The notes under the pieces are model-generated. The model was not told the origin of the DNA. It worked only from the letters and a program-made list of their open reading frames with translations, and searched no databases. A program made the translations under genes and the position numbers. Shown here piece by piece: positions 1-7,294 of a DNA stretch of 25,794 bases. Each line of letters begins with the position of its first letter. Position 1 is the stretch's first letter. Source of the DNA: a virus; the IMG/VR virus record IMGVR_UViG_3300030116_005251, positions 1 through 25,794 of that record. One strand, given 5' to 3'.

Positions 1-693
1 GATTATGCTTACAAATGTAAGGATGCACCAATCAAGGATTATTGTAATCAAGACTTATGTCGAACAAGAAAATACGGTATAGACCCCGTGCTTTCAGGAT
101 CACGCATAGCGAATCTTCGTAAGTACAATTCTCAACCACCGATTTGGTTTTTAGATATTGACGGCAAACCATTAGAACTTGATACCGAAGCTTTGATGAG
201 CCAAACTGCATTTCAAAAATGTTGTATCGATCAATTAAATTATATGCCACGATCTGTTGGGAAACAAAGTTGGGAATCTCGAATTAATTTTTTGTTAAAT
301 GAGATGAATACGACCGAGGGTTCCGTTATTGAAGTAAGTCAAGACGCATCCGTGTCGGGTCAATTCTATGATTATTTAGAAGAGTTTTGCACTAGCTTTC
401 AACAAGCTACTAATCGTGAAGAGATTCTACTGAAAAGACCCTATACTGATTCTGATGCAAATACGACATTCTTTAGGTTAAAAGACTTTGAAAACTTTTT
501 ACGACAAAATAAGTTTTTTGAATACAAGTCACATAAGATTGCCCAAAGATTAAGAGAAGCAAATGGCAAGGCTACGCAGATAAACATAAAAAACAAAGCT
601 GTTCGAGTGTGGGAACTCCCTGCATTTGGTAACAGAAATATAGTTATTGATACACCTGATTTAGGTGGAGATGAGAGTGAGGTTCCGTTCTAA
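1..693 (+). CDS. C-terminal part of a primase/replication-like phage protein (5' partial)
   Basis: The frame is open from the first base, so this is the C-terminal 230 residues of a longer protein cut by the window edge; an internal ATG at 88 is not the start. The visible N-terminus carries cysteines at residues 6, 15 and 20 followed by RKYGI. I associate this Cys-rich stretch plus '(R/K)(Y/F)GI' with phage and plasmid primase/ATPase-type replication proteins, where a preceding cysteine would complete a metal site. The rest has no motif I recognise. It ends in an acidic tail, and its TAA overlaps the helicase ATG by one base (TAATG), implying translational coupling. Position directly before a helicase and a DNA polymerase supports a replication role. 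The partial reading frame is clear; the function is inference. Confidence 0.7.
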   Translation, partial: DYAYKCKDAPIKDYCNQDLCRTRKYGIDPVLSGSRIANLRKYNSQPPIWFLDIDGKPLELDTEALMSQTAFQKCCIDQLNYMPRSVGKQSWESRINFLLNEMNTTEGSVIEVSQDASVSGQFYDYLEEFCTSFQQATNREEILLKRPYTDSDANTTFFRLKDFENFLRQNKFFEYKSHKIAQRLREANGKATQINIKNKAVRVWELPAFGNRNIVIDTPDLGGDESEVPF

Positions 694-2204
694 TGTTTAG
701 AATATTCGGACCACCGGGTACAGGTAAAACATCGAGTTTACTTGATATGGTGGATAAAGCTTTAGCTAGTGGTATGAATCCACAGAAGATTGCATTTCTA
801 GCTTTTACTCGTAAGGCTGCAAACGAAGCAAAAGAAAGAGCAGCTAGACGATTTGGATTAGATCCAAAAGAAGATTTAATTTATTTTAGAACTCTTCACT
901 CTTTAGCATATAGGTCTTTAAGTATTCGGTCAGAACAGATTATGTCACGAGGTCATTATGCCGATTTGTCATCTAAAGTTGGGATTGAACTGCAAGGTTC
1001 CGTACTGTCAGAACACGATGATACCCTTGGTTCCGTTGCAAGTGACCATCCTATTCTTGCTTTGATTAATTTATCAAGACTAAAGAAGACAGATTTGAGA
1101 AAAGAATACAATCAATCTCAACTGCAACACACTTGGTTTGAAGTAGATTATGTTGCTAGAAGTTACCAAAAGTTTAAAGAAGTCAATGGTTTACTAGACT
1201 ATACCGATATGTTGGAGATGTTTGTTAAGGAGAAAGATTCATGTCCTGAATTTGATCTTTGTATGTTGGATGAAGCTCAAGACTTATCCCCAATGCAATG
1301 GGATATTGCTCACAAGCTCGATGCTCACTCAAAGAAAATGTATTGTGCAGGAGATGACGACCAAGCTATTTATTTATGGGCGGGTGCTGATTACAATCAT
1401 TTTATTCACCTTGATGGTGATGCAGAAGTCTTACAGCAATCTTACAGAATACCACACTCTGTTCATAGTTTGGCAGATAAAATTGTAAAAAGAATTTCAA
1501 ATAGGTTTCCTAAAACTTATCTACCACGACAGCAAAAAGGTAAGGTTGACCGAATCGTAGATATGTCCAATCTAGATATGTCTAACGGCTCTTGGCTCAT
1601 TCTTACTCAAGCTAACTATATGATGAATCCGTTGGTAGATGAATTAAAAACAAAAGGTTTACTGTTTGAGAGAAACAATGCACGATCTATTCCTGAAAAA
1701 CTATCAATCGCTGTAAATGGTTGGGAGAGACTACGACACGGTAATACAGTTGATTTAAAAACAGCCGAGACAATCTATAGCTACATGACTGGTAACAATG
1801 TTAAGATCGCTAGGGGGTGTAAGAAACTAAAACCTTTACCTGATAATCTTGATGAGGTCTTTACCTTTGACCTTTTAGTAAAACAGCATGGACTGTTAGC
1901 TAAACGAGAAGAGATATGGCATCAAGCGATGGATAGAATACCTGATGTGGATAGAGCCTATATCACGGCACTATTGCGTTCAGGCGAGAAGTTTAATGCC
2001 AAACCTCGTATTAAGATGTCCACGATTCATGGGTCAAAAGGTGGTGAAGCAGATAATGTCGTGCTGTTTACCGATTTATCAACTGCAGCAATGCAACAGA
2101 ACACAGATGATTTACATAGGGTGTTTTATGTTGGAGTTACTCGAACAAAAGAGAATTTATACCTAGTCGAGCCACAAGATGTTCATAAGGGATACATAAT
2201 ATGA
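693..2204 (+). CDS. UvrD/Rep-like superfamily 1 DNA helicase
   Basis: This is a 503-residue SF1A helicase, expected to unwind DNA 3'-to-5' with ATP during phage replication or recombination. The motifs appear in family order: Walker A GPPGTGKT at residues 6-13, the AFTRKAANEAKER motif Ia region near 37-49, DEAQD (Walker B, motif II) at 193-197, GDDDQAIYLWAGAD (motif III) at 220-233, QQSYR (motif IV) near 248-252, STIHGSKG (motif V) near 443-450, and VGVTR (motif VI, arginine finger) at 480-484. It is shorter than cellular UvrD (about 720 aa), with reduced 1B/2B subdomains, as is common in phage versions. The start overlaps the upstream stop by one base, and the stop overlaps the polymerase ATG (ATGA). 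All catalytic motifs look intact. Confidence 0.95.
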   Translation: MFRIFGPPGTGKTSSLLDMVDKALASGMNPQKIAFLAFTRKAANEAKERAARRFGLDPKEDLIYFRTLHSLAYRSLSIRSEQIMSRGHYADLSSKVGIELQGSVLSEHDDTLGSVASDHPILALINLSRLKKTDLRKEYNQSQLQHTWFEVDYVARSYQKFKEVNGLLDYTDMLEMFVKEKDSCPEFDLCMLDEAQDLSPMQWDIAHKLDAHSKKMYCAGDDDQAIYLWAGADYNHFIHLDGDAEVLQQSYRIPHSVHSLADKIVKRISNRFPKTYLPRQQKGKVDRIVDMSNLDMSNGSWLILTQANYMMNPLVDELKTKGLLFERNNARSIPEKLSIAVNGWERLRHGNTVDLKTAETIYSYMTGNNVKIARGCKKLKPLPDNLDEVFTFDLLVKQHGLLAKREEIWHQAMDRIPDVDRAYITALLRSGEKFNAKPRIKMSTIHGSKGGEADNVVLFTDLSTAAMQQNTDDLHRVFYVGVTRTKENLYLVEPQDVHKGYII

Positions 2205-4120
2205 CAGAAGAAAAGAATAATAAATTACAGTTTGCAATATTTAATCCTGATTCGGAGTGGGCTGTACCACACCATTTACCTGATTTATCTGATGCAAAAG
2301 AAATAGCAATTGACTTGGAAACAAGAGACCCTGACATTAAAACATTAGGTCCCGGGTGGGCTACTGAAAATGGAGAAGTTGTTGGGTATGCTATTGCTAC
2401 CGAGGGTTGGAAAGGCTACATACCGACTGGTCATTTGGGTGGGGGTAATTTAGATAAACGTATCGTTTCCAAGTGGTTAAGAAAAGTGTTCGAATCCCAA
2501 GCAGATAAGATTATGCACAACGCACAATACGACCTTGGTTGGTTACTTTCTGAAGGATTTACCGTCAATGGACGCATCATAGATACCATGATAACAGCCA
2601 GTCTGTTAGATGAAAACAGATATAGTTACAGTCTAAATGCTTTAGCCTATGATTATCTTGGAAAAACCAAGAGTGAAAAGACGTTAGTCGAAGCATCACA
2701 AAGCTTTGGAGTTGATCCAAAAGCAGAATTATGGAAACTGCCGAGTATGTATGTTGGACCATATGCTGAAATGGATGCTGTGTTAGCCCTTGATTTATGG
2801 AAACATTTTCAAGTGTTGATGAATAGAGAGGACATTTGGACGATTTGGGAATTAGAAACATCTTTATTACCTTTATTAGTGCAAATGACAAAAAAGGGTA
2901 TTCGAGTAGATTTAGATCAGGTTGAGCGATCCAAACAATTACTACTGAAAAAAGAAAAAGAATCAATGAAACAAATTAAAACATTGGTGGGTAATGATGT
3001 AGAAGTATGGGCATCTCAATCGATTGCTAAAGCGTTTGATAAATTAAACCTACCGTACCCAAAGACAGAAAAAGGCTCACCAAGTTTTACCAAGTCTTTT
3101 TTAAGTGAACACTCACATCAATTACCTAAACTTATTTTACAAGCACGAAACTACAATAAGACACAAGGCACATTTATTGGGTCAATCTTAAAGTATGTAT
3201 CTAAAGATGGGCGTATTCATGGGCATATTAACCAACTGCGTTCAGAAGCAGGGGGTACTGTGTCAGGTAGAATCTCTATGAATAATCCTAATCTACAACA
3301 GATTCCAGCTCGTGATCCTGAATTGGGTCCGATGATACGAGGACTGTTTTTACCTGAAGAGGGAGAAGAGTGGGCAAGTATTGACTTTTCTCAACAAGAA
3401 CCACGCATCTTGGTGCATTATGCCAAGACGGTCGGTAATTATCGAAGAATTGAGTTAAGAGGGGTAGAAGAGTTTGTAGATGCTTACAATACTGATCCCA
3501 ATATGGACTTTCATACAATGGTTGCTGAAATGGCAGATATACCTCGTAAACAAGCTAAAGTCATTAATTTAGCAATGATGTATGGAATGGGAGTGACAAA
3601 ACTTTCTCAACAGCTAGATATATCTATTGATGAAGCTAAAGCACTTACCAAGCAATATCATGCACGAGTACCATTTGTTAAGCAATTGATGGATAGCGTT
3701 AGCCAACGGCTCAATGATCCTCGTAGTAATGGGTCTATTCGTTCCTTAAAAGGTAGAAAATGCCGATTTGATTTATGGGAACCTGATAGTTTTCAAGCAC
3801 ATAAAGCTATGCCACGAGATCAGGCACTCGCTGAATACGGCTCAACTACACGATTGAAACGAGCTTATACTTATAAAGCTTTGAATAGACTTATTCAGGC
3901 ATCTGCCGCCGATCAGACAAAACAAAGTATGGTGAATCTGTACAAAGAGGGCATTATTCCGTTGTTACAAGTTCACGATGAATTAGCTTTTTCGGTAAAA
4001 AGTAAAGAACAAGCCCAAGTTTATGCAGACATTATGATTAATGCCGTAAAACTTGAAGTGCCAAACAAGGTTGATATTGAAATGGGCAAGAATTGGGGTA
4101 ATTGTAAGGAAATTAGTTGA
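2201..4120 (+). CDS. Family A DNA polymerase with 3'-5' exonuclease domain
   Basis: This is a 639-residue replicative polymerase of the Pol I/T7 type. The proofreading domain is intact: Exo I D38/E40 (IAIDLE), Exo II N107/D111 (HNAQYDLGWL) and Exo III Y188/D192 (YAEMD). The polymerase domain has motif A D395 (SIDFSQQEPR), motif B R449/K453/Y461 (RKQAKVINLAMMYG) and motif C H592-D593-E594 (VHDE). No 5'-3' exonuclease domain is present. The residue equivalent to E. coli Pol I Phe762 is leucine (L457), the variant common in marine viral PolA. The ATG overlaps the helicase stop by 4 nt, so the two genes are coupled. A promoter begins at its 3' end, so this closes the replication block. Family assignment is secure. 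Confidence 0.97.
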   Translation: MTEEKNNKLQFAIFNPDSEWAVPHHLPDLSDAKEIAIDLETRDPDIKTLGPGWATENGEVVGYAIATEGWKGYIPTGHLGGGNLDKRIVSKWLRKVFESQADKIMHNAQYDLGWLLSEGFTVNGRIIDTMITASLLDENRYSYSLNALAYDYLGKTKSEKTLVEASQSFGVDPKAELWKLPSMYVGPYAEMDAVLALDLWKHFQVLMNREDIWTIWELETSLLPLLVQMTKKGIRVDLDQVERSKQLLLKKEKESMKQIKTLVGNDVEVWASQSIAKAFDKLNLPYPKTEKGSPSFTKSFLSEHSHQLPKLILQARNYNKTQGTFIGSILKYVSKDGRIHGHINQLRSEAGGTVSGRISMNNPNLQQIPARDPELGPMIRGLFLPEEGEEWASIDFSQQEPRILVHYAKTVGNYRRIELRGVEEFVDAYNTDPNMDFHTMVAEMADIPRKQAKVINLAMMYGMGVTKLSQQLDISIDEAKALTKQYHARVPFVKQLMDSVSQRLNDPRSNGSIRSLKGRKCRFDLWEPDSFQAHKAMPRDQALAEYGSTTRLKRAYTYKALNRLIQASAADQTKQSMVNLYKEGIIPLLQVHDELAFSVKSKEQAQVYADIMINAVKLEVPNKVDIEMGKNWGNCKEIS

Positions 4121-4145
4121 ATCTTTACATTTAATTGTATATAAT
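4117..4145 (+). promoter_or_regulatory. Candidate sigma70 promoter for the small-gene operon
   Basis: A -35 element TTGAAT (4117-4122) and a perfect -10 element TATAAT (4140-4145) are separated by 17 bp. They lie at the very end of the polymerase gene, about 30 bp upstream of the next start codon. The -35 box overlaps the polymerase stop codon. The match is good, but no transcript evidence is available. Confidence 0.6.
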
Positions 4146-4175
4146 CTAATATATTCTAATAAGGAGAATTGCTTT

Positions 4176-4520
4176 ATGAGTATGGTTAAAAGATTAGCTG
4201 AAAGACAAGAAGAGATAAACGGTGAAGTAAGGAATATTATCTTTAATAAAGTAGGGAGTTTGGACTGTAAATGGGAAGAATACGATCCCTCTAACACAAA
4301 ACATACCGAACAAAATGGAACGGTGTTTGATGTTAATCTCAAAAAAGGTAGTATGAAAATTTTTGTCTATTCTAGTGGATTATGCGAAGTGTGTGAAGAA
4401 GAGTTTAGTGAATCTTTTTTACCTGATTGTAATTGCAGAGAATTGATGGATGCGTTAGGTATAAACGAAGTTTCTGATCTTTGGCACTACGAAGCTAAAA
4501 TGGAAAGTTGGAGAAATTAA
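4176..4520 (+). CDS. Small conserved-looking protein with a cysteine cluster, unknown function
   Basis: This is a 114-residue protein of unknown function. The reading frame extends upstream into the polymerase gene, but I chose ATG 4176 because AAGGAG sits at 4161-4166 and a promoter lies at 4117-4145. The middle of the protein has CEVCEEE followed by DCNC, four cysteines within about 20 residues that could bind a metal or form disulfides. The C-terminus is acidic and contains tryptophans. It is the first gene after the promoter and is followed after one base by a ribbon-helix-helix gene, so the two probably share a transcript. I do not recognise the family. Confidence 0.75.
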   Translation: MSMVKRLAERQEEINGEVRNIIFNKVGSLDCKWEEYDPSNTKHTEQNGTVFDVNLKKGSMKIFVYSSGLCEVCEEEFSESFLPDCNCRELMDALGINEVSDLWHYEAKMESWRN

Positions 4521-4521
4521 A

Positions 4522-4788
4522 ATGGACACTACAAAATGGAAATCAGTTTTATTACCACGAGATTTGTACGCAGAAGTGAAAACTGCATCACGCATCGAGG
4601 GTCGCACGTTATCTGGTCAACTACGGCTGATTATAGAAACTTGGAAAGCACAAAACTTATCTAAAAAAGATGTCATTATGCTTCAAGAAGAAACTGATGC
4701 GTATAATAAAAAGGTTTTAGCAGAACAGAAAAGAAGAGAGGATAAAAAAACACTTGATCGAATAGACAAGATGTTGGAAAAAGGGTAA
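4522..4788 (+). CDS. Ribbon-helix-helix (Arc/CopG-like) DNA-binding protein
   Basis: This 88-residue protein has an N-terminal ribbon-helix-helix fold. A short beta strand (WKSVLLPRDLY, residues 6-16) is followed by two helices, 'AEVKTASRIEGRTLSGQL' and 'RLIIETWK'. This pattern is typical of Arc/MetJ/CopG repressors, which dimerise so that the paired strands enter the DNA major groove. The C-terminal half is a charged, lysine-rich helix that could form a coiled coil. GGAG lies 8 nt upstream of the ATG. The gene is second in its operon and is closed by a strong terminator at 4845, an arrangement that fits an autoregulated phage repressor. Candidate operators are the GGTATA half-sites upstream of the MTase and DUF932 genes, but that pairing is only inferred. 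Confidence 0.7.
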   Translation: MDTTKWKSVLLPRDLYAEVKTASRIEGRTLSGQLRLIIETWKAQNLSKKDVIMLQEETDAYNKKVLAEQKRREDKKTLDRIDKMLEKG

Positions 4789-4844
4789 ACTGAAATCATA
4801 CATTTTTTCATTTTACTCCAACCTCTTTTGACAAGGAGAATCTT

Positions 4845-4868
4845 ACCCCTCTTCGGAGGGGTTTTTTT
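4845..4868 (+). terminator. Intrinsic terminator with UUCG tetraloop
   Basis: CCCCTC (4846-4851), loop TTCG and GAGGGG (4856-4861) form a six-pair GC-rich stem, extended by an A-T pair and followed by seven T residues. The C(UUCG)G tetraloop is exceptionally stable. It ends the two-gene promoter-proximal unit, yet small genes continue in the same direction from 4889, so it may act as a partial (attenuating) terminator. Confidence 0.9.
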
Positions 4869-4888
4869 ACCTTATAAGGAAAATAATT

Positions 4889-5032
4889 ATGGAAACAATT
4901 ACAAAAGAACAAGCAGACAAAGAAATTGACGCAATCTACGAAAGGTTGTTTGATCCTCAAACTAATGCTACCATGGACAAAGAAACACAAGATAAATTGT
5001 ATAATTTATTGAAAATAGTAAATGACAAATGA
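4889..5032 (+). CDS. Hypothetical 47-residue protein
   Basis: A 47-codon reading frame starts at ATG 4889, preceded by AAGGAAAA (4877-4884) at good spacing, and lies just downstream of the UUCG terminator. The product is acidic and predicted mostly helical (METITKEQADKEIDAIYERL at its start), with no motif I recognise. Its end overlaps the start of the next gene by 11 nt, typical of packed phage genes. It is shorter than usual gene-calling cut-offs, but the ribosome-binding site and tight overlap support it. Confidence 0.65.
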   Translation: METITKEQADKEIDAIYERLFDPQTNATMDKETQDKLYNLLKIVNDK

Positions 5033-5216
5033 ACAGTTAATGGGAATGGTGGGCAGAATATTAAAGCAACTGCCTGTCGAGTTTAAAACCATATCTTCGG
5101 AAGAAAAGATTTTGGCTCTTTTAACAATTGCTTTAGCTATTATGAGTGATGAAAAAGAGATAACTTTTGAACCTTACTTTGAAGAGGAAGACGACACATG
5201 CGACTCAAAACATTAG
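5022..5216 (+). CDS. Hypothetical small acidic protein
   Basis: This 64-residue protein has a hydrophobic helical middle (ILALLTIALAIM near residues 30-41) and a strongly acidic C-terminus (FEEEDDTCDSKH). The hydrophobic stretch is short for a membrane span and could be a buried helix. It overlaps the previous gene by 11 nt and the next by 19 nt. No family is recognised. No clear Shine-Dalgarno is seen, so it probably relies on coupling to the upstream frame. Confidence 0.6.
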   Translation: MTNEQLMGMVGRILKQLPVEFKTISSEEKILALLTIALAIMSDEKEITFEPYFEEEDDTCDSKH

Positions 5217-5416
5217 ATATACCTTTATATGCTAAAAAACCAAGTTGGTTTCGTAGATTAAAAACTAGAATTAGACAAAGACAAATGGAAGAACAAAATG
5301 GTTGGCATCAACCTGATTTTGTGGATGAATTAGTGCGATACTGTACAAACTTTGCTTTTTTGTTTTTAGGTTTATTTACCGTTTTTATTTTACTTGCTTT
5401 TATTGTAGGGTTTTAG
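5198..5416 (+). CDS. Small single-pass membrane protein
   Basis: This 72-residue protein has a very basic N-terminal half (WFRRLKTRIRQRQ near residues 17-29) and a C-terminal hydrophobic segment of about 20 residues (FAFLFLGLFTVFILLAFIVG) ending at the last residue. By the positive-inside rule it would be tail-anchored with its N-terminus in the cytoplasm. It overlaps the upstream gene by 19 nt, and its TAG shares a base with the next GTG start. Possible roles include host takeover or membrane attachment of another phage protein. It lies far from the lysis group, so I do not call it a holin. Confidence 0.65.
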   Translation: MRLKTLDIPLYAKKPSWFRRLKTRIRQRQMEEQNGWHQPDFVDELVRYCTNFAFLFLGLFTVFILLAFIVGF

Positions 5417-5661
5417 TGGGTGCATCAAACAAATGTTGGTATTGCACATTTGGAGATGGTTTACCTGACGGTAAAGTTGTTTGTCACTTATCTGGTAGTT
5501 ATACTGAACAAGAGTGTTTGATGTTTCAACCTAAACCTAATTTATTACATGAGAAAATGAAAAAATGTAGAAAAGGTGTAAAGACAAATTTGTTTTCAAA
5601 AGAAGAAATTATAATGCGTCCAAAAGATTATTTTGATACAATTGAAGGAGATGACACTTAA
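5416..5661 (+). CDS. Small Cys-rich putative zinc-binding protein (GTG start)
   Basis: This 81-residue protein begins with GTG, whose first base is the last base of the preceding TAG stop, so translation is probably by re-initiation. The N-terminal half has CWYC (residues 7-10), a cysteine near 23 and another near 34 (QECLMF), a spacing compatible with one zinc site. The C-terminal half is lysine-rich. Small Cys4 proteins of this kind are common in phage early regions as DNA-binding or adaptor proteins. No family is identified. Confidence 0.6.
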   Translation: MGASNKCWYCTFGDGLPDGKVVCHLSGSYTEQECLMFQPKPNLLHEKMKKCRKGVKTNLFSKEEIIMRPKDYFDTIEGDDT

Positions 5662-5938
5662 ATATCCTACATATTTAATCGAATGGGATGATGCAATGGC
5701 AGATGCGTCTTGGGAAATTTTAAGAGAAGAGGATATTAAAGATTCAAAGTGTTATACTTTAGGTTTTTTGATCGGAGAAACACAAAAACATATAGTAATT
5801 GCGTCTACTTATGATGAAGAAACCGAACATACTAATGCACGGTTACAGATTCCAAAAGGCATGATTACAAAACAAATTAGGGTTGACTTACCTGAAGAAA
5901 CAGAGAAAAAACATAATTTATTATTGAGAGAAGAATAA
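5651..5938 (+). CDS. Hypothetical protein, about 95 residues
   Basis: The product reads MTLKYPTYLIEWDDAMADAS and continues as a mixed alpha/beta protein with a lysine- and glutamate-rich C-terminus. I chose ATG 5651, which overlaps the upstream stop by 11 nt. The frame can be extended to TTG 5633, but that has no better ribosome-binding site, and AAGGAG lies immediately before ATG 5651 at abnormally short spacing. Start choice is therefore uncertain. The C-terminal section (IPKGMITKQIRVDL) looks like the end of a small beta domain. I have seen similar short 'W-D-D...W' proteins in tailed phages but know no function. Confidence 0.65.
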   Translation: MTLKYPTYLIEWDDAMADASWEILREEDIKDSKCYTLGFLIGETQKHIVIASTYDEETEHTNARLQIPKGMITKQIRVDLPEETEKKHNLLLREE

Positions 5939-6160
5939 ATGTCAGATTTTTTTAAACAAAGTATTGAGCAATCACAAAAATTACTTACTGCAATGCAAAA
6001 AGATTTTAACGAAACGGTGACTTTTCATAACGAAATGTACACTAATCTAATGAAAAAACTTGATGAAAGAGATGAGTTAATTAAATCATTAAAAGCAGAA
6101 GTTGATAAAACAAAAGATAAAAATAAACAATTAGCTAGTAATCAATGTCAATGTCCATAG
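5939..6160 (+). CDS. Small coiled-coil protein
   Basis: This 73-residue protein starts directly after the preceding TAA. It is almost entirely predicted helix with heptad-like hydrophobic spacing (LMKKLDERDELIKSLKAEVD near residues 36-55), indicating a coiled coil. It ends in CQCP. It overlaps the next gene by 16 nt. Probably an oligomeric accessory protein; function unknown. Confidence 0.6.
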   Translation: MSDFFKQSIEQSQKLLTAMQKDFNETVTFHNEMYTNLMKKLDERDELIKSLKAEVDKTKDKNKQLASNQCQCP

Positions 6161-6333
6161 ATAAAGCTAAAATGCAGACGTATCATACTTACTTGAACAT
6201 GCGTCAAGATGCAAGAGATTTATCTGACCGATTAGAAGAATTAAAAAAAATTAACGTAGAAAAAGCTGAACGAATAAAAGAAGAAAACTTGAAAAGAGCA
6301 ATCAGCGAGGAGAGAGTAGATGTATGGGCATAA
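6145..6333 (+). CDS. Small helical protein, unknown
   Basis: This 62-residue, highly charged and predicted all-helical protein contains LSDRLEELKKINVEKAERIK, again coiled-coil-like, and resembles its neighbour at 5939 in composition. Two in-frame ATGs (6145 and 6151) could serve as start; both overlap the preceding gene. The pair may form a hetero-oligomer, which is inference from their similarity and overlap. It overlaps the DUF3310 gene by 10 nt. Confidence 0.55.
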   Translation: MSMSIDKAKMQTYHTYLNMRQDARDLSDRLEELKKINVEKAERIKEENLKRAISEERVDVWA

Positions 6334-6536
6334 AAGTCAACAAAATACAAATCGGTGGTAGTCACTATAAAGACCTACCTATTCAAACATGGGATTACAT
6401 CTGGTCTAATAAGATAGGATACTTTGAGGGCAATGTTATTAAGTACGTTTCACGGTGGCAACAAAAGGGTGGAATATCCGATTTACAAAAAGCAAAACAC
6501 TATCTTGAAAAATTGATTGAATTAAATTCTAAATGA
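6324..6536 (+). CDS. DUF3310 protein (SaV-like phage protein)
   Basis: This 70-residue protein shows the full DUF3310 signature: GGSHYKDLPIQTWDYI at residues 11-26, then FEGNVIKYVSRWQQKGG and DLQKAKHYLEKLIE. The family is widespread in tailed phages, usually as a stand-alone domain near replication or nucleotide-metabolism genes. It is sometimes annotated as a nucleotide kinase, without solid evidence. GAGGAG lies 10-15 nt upstream of the ATG, inside the preceding gene. The stop overlaps the next small ORF (ATGA). Confidence 0.93.
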   Translation: MGIKVNKIQIGGSHYKDLPIQTWDYIWSNKIGYFEGNVIKYVSRWQQKGGISDLQKAKHYLEKLIELNSK

Positions 6537-6655
6537 CACGAAAAGACCGATTAAAGAAATGGATGCGACATACTGCCGTTTGGATATTTGCTTGTTTGCC
6601 TACGGCTTTTTTGTGGATTTACGTTTTCGCAACGATTGAGATATATACTTCCTAG
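6533..6655 (+). CDS. Very small membrane protein, possibly truncated
   Basis: A 40-codon frame is coupled to DUF3310 by an ATGA overlap. The product has a basic N-terminus (MTRKDRLKKWMRH) followed by a hydrophobic segment of about 22 residues (WIFACLPTAFLWIYVFATIE), so it should be a single-pass inner-membrane protein. Its last 56 nt overlap the 3' end of the convergent HNH gene. Either the two genes share coding sequence, or arrival of the HNH gene trimmed this one. No family is recognised. Confidence 0.5.
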   Translation: MTRKDRLKKWMRHTAVWIFACLPTAFLWIYVFATIEIYTS

Positions 6656-7127
6656 CATCATCTAATACTTGTGTGTTATCACGAAATAAACCTAGTGCCA
6701 AGTTACAAGAATTACATAATAGCCCTCTAACTTTTCCCGATTCGTGATCGTGATCAATTCGCAAATTGTCTGATTTTTTAAAACATATCTTGCATTTAAA
6801 ATTTTGTAAAACGAGTAGTTCAACATATTGTTCTTTCGTAATTCCATATCGCTTTAACCGTTTTTTTAATAAATAATCTTTGTACCATTGCTTACCAACG
6901 GCTCTATATTTACGGTTAAGTTTATTGTGTTTTTCTTTATTTTTCTCTTTATACCGATTAGTTTTTTTTCTAACTTTTTGTGAGTTTTCTGGTACGTTAT
7001 ACCATCTTCTTTGTCTTGCATTAGTACAAGTATGACACGTTTTTCGATGTGTTCCTCTATCTGTGCGAAACGTAAAGTCAGCAATGTTTTTTACTTCACC
7101 ACATTTACTGCATTTTTGTTTTTCCAT
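6600..7127 (-). CDS. HNH nuclease of the endonuclease VII type
   Basis: This 175-residue nuclease is the only convincing gene on the minus strand. The N-terminus has a zinc ribbon (CSKC at residues 6-9 and CHTC at 31-34). A basic helical linker follows (about residues 35-95). The C-terminal domain has the recombination endonuclease VII pattern: CKIC at 112-115, RIDHDHESGKVRGLLCNSCN at 123-142 (His-Me finger with catalytic His and second CxxC), then LGLFRDN. T4 endonuclease VII resolves branched DNA, but stand-alone copies flanked by unrelated phage genes often behave as homing (free-standing mobile) endonucleases. Opposite orientation between two operons and 3' overlap with a forward gene favour the mobile interpretation. 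No strong Shine-Dalgarno is visible. Confidence 0.92.
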   Translation of the reverse strand: MEKQKCSKCGEVKNIADFTFRTDRGTHRKTCHTCTNARQRRWYNVPENSQKVRKKTNRYKEKNKEKHNKLNRKYRAVGKQWYKDYLLKKRLKRYGITKEQYVELLVLQNFKCKICFKKSDNLRIDHDHESGKVRGLLCNSCNLALGLFRDNTQVLDDARKYISQSLRKRKSTKKP

Positions 7128-7194
7128 TTTCTTTTACCACGAACCACGGGTCTTTTCAACCATTTTACCTTTAAATAATCGGTAAATAAAGGGG

Positions 7195-7223
7195 TTGACA
7201 CATTTGATAAAGTCGCATACAAT
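7195..7223 (+). promoter_or_regulatory. Strong sigma70-type promoter upstream of the methyltransferase
   Basis: A consensus -35 TTGACA (7195-7200) and -10 TACAAT (7218-7223) have an ideal 17-bp spacer. The predicted transcript begins near 7230 and has a leader of about 110 nt before the methyltransferase ATG. It lies between the divergent HNH gene and the forward MTase operon. Confidence 0.75.
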
Positions 7224-7294
7224 TCTTATAGAAAGTGCGAAAAAAGGGCTTAAATAATCACGGCTGACGGCATTATCGCATATGAATTAATAGT

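Noticed and set aside
4053-4175. Upstream extension of the 4176 gene into the polymerase gene
   Set aside because: It would overlap the polymerase by 68 nt and precede the promoter, while ATG 4176 has a strong ribosome-binding site.
4828-4856. TTGACA at 4828-4833 as a promoter for the 4889 gene
   Set aside because: At 16-18 bp spacing the sequence is the GC-rich terminator stem, with nothing like a -10 box.
5198-5416. Holin call for the small membrane protein at 5198
   Set aside because: It has one tail-anchored helix and lies far from the lysis group, while a clear 3-TM holin exists at 23429.
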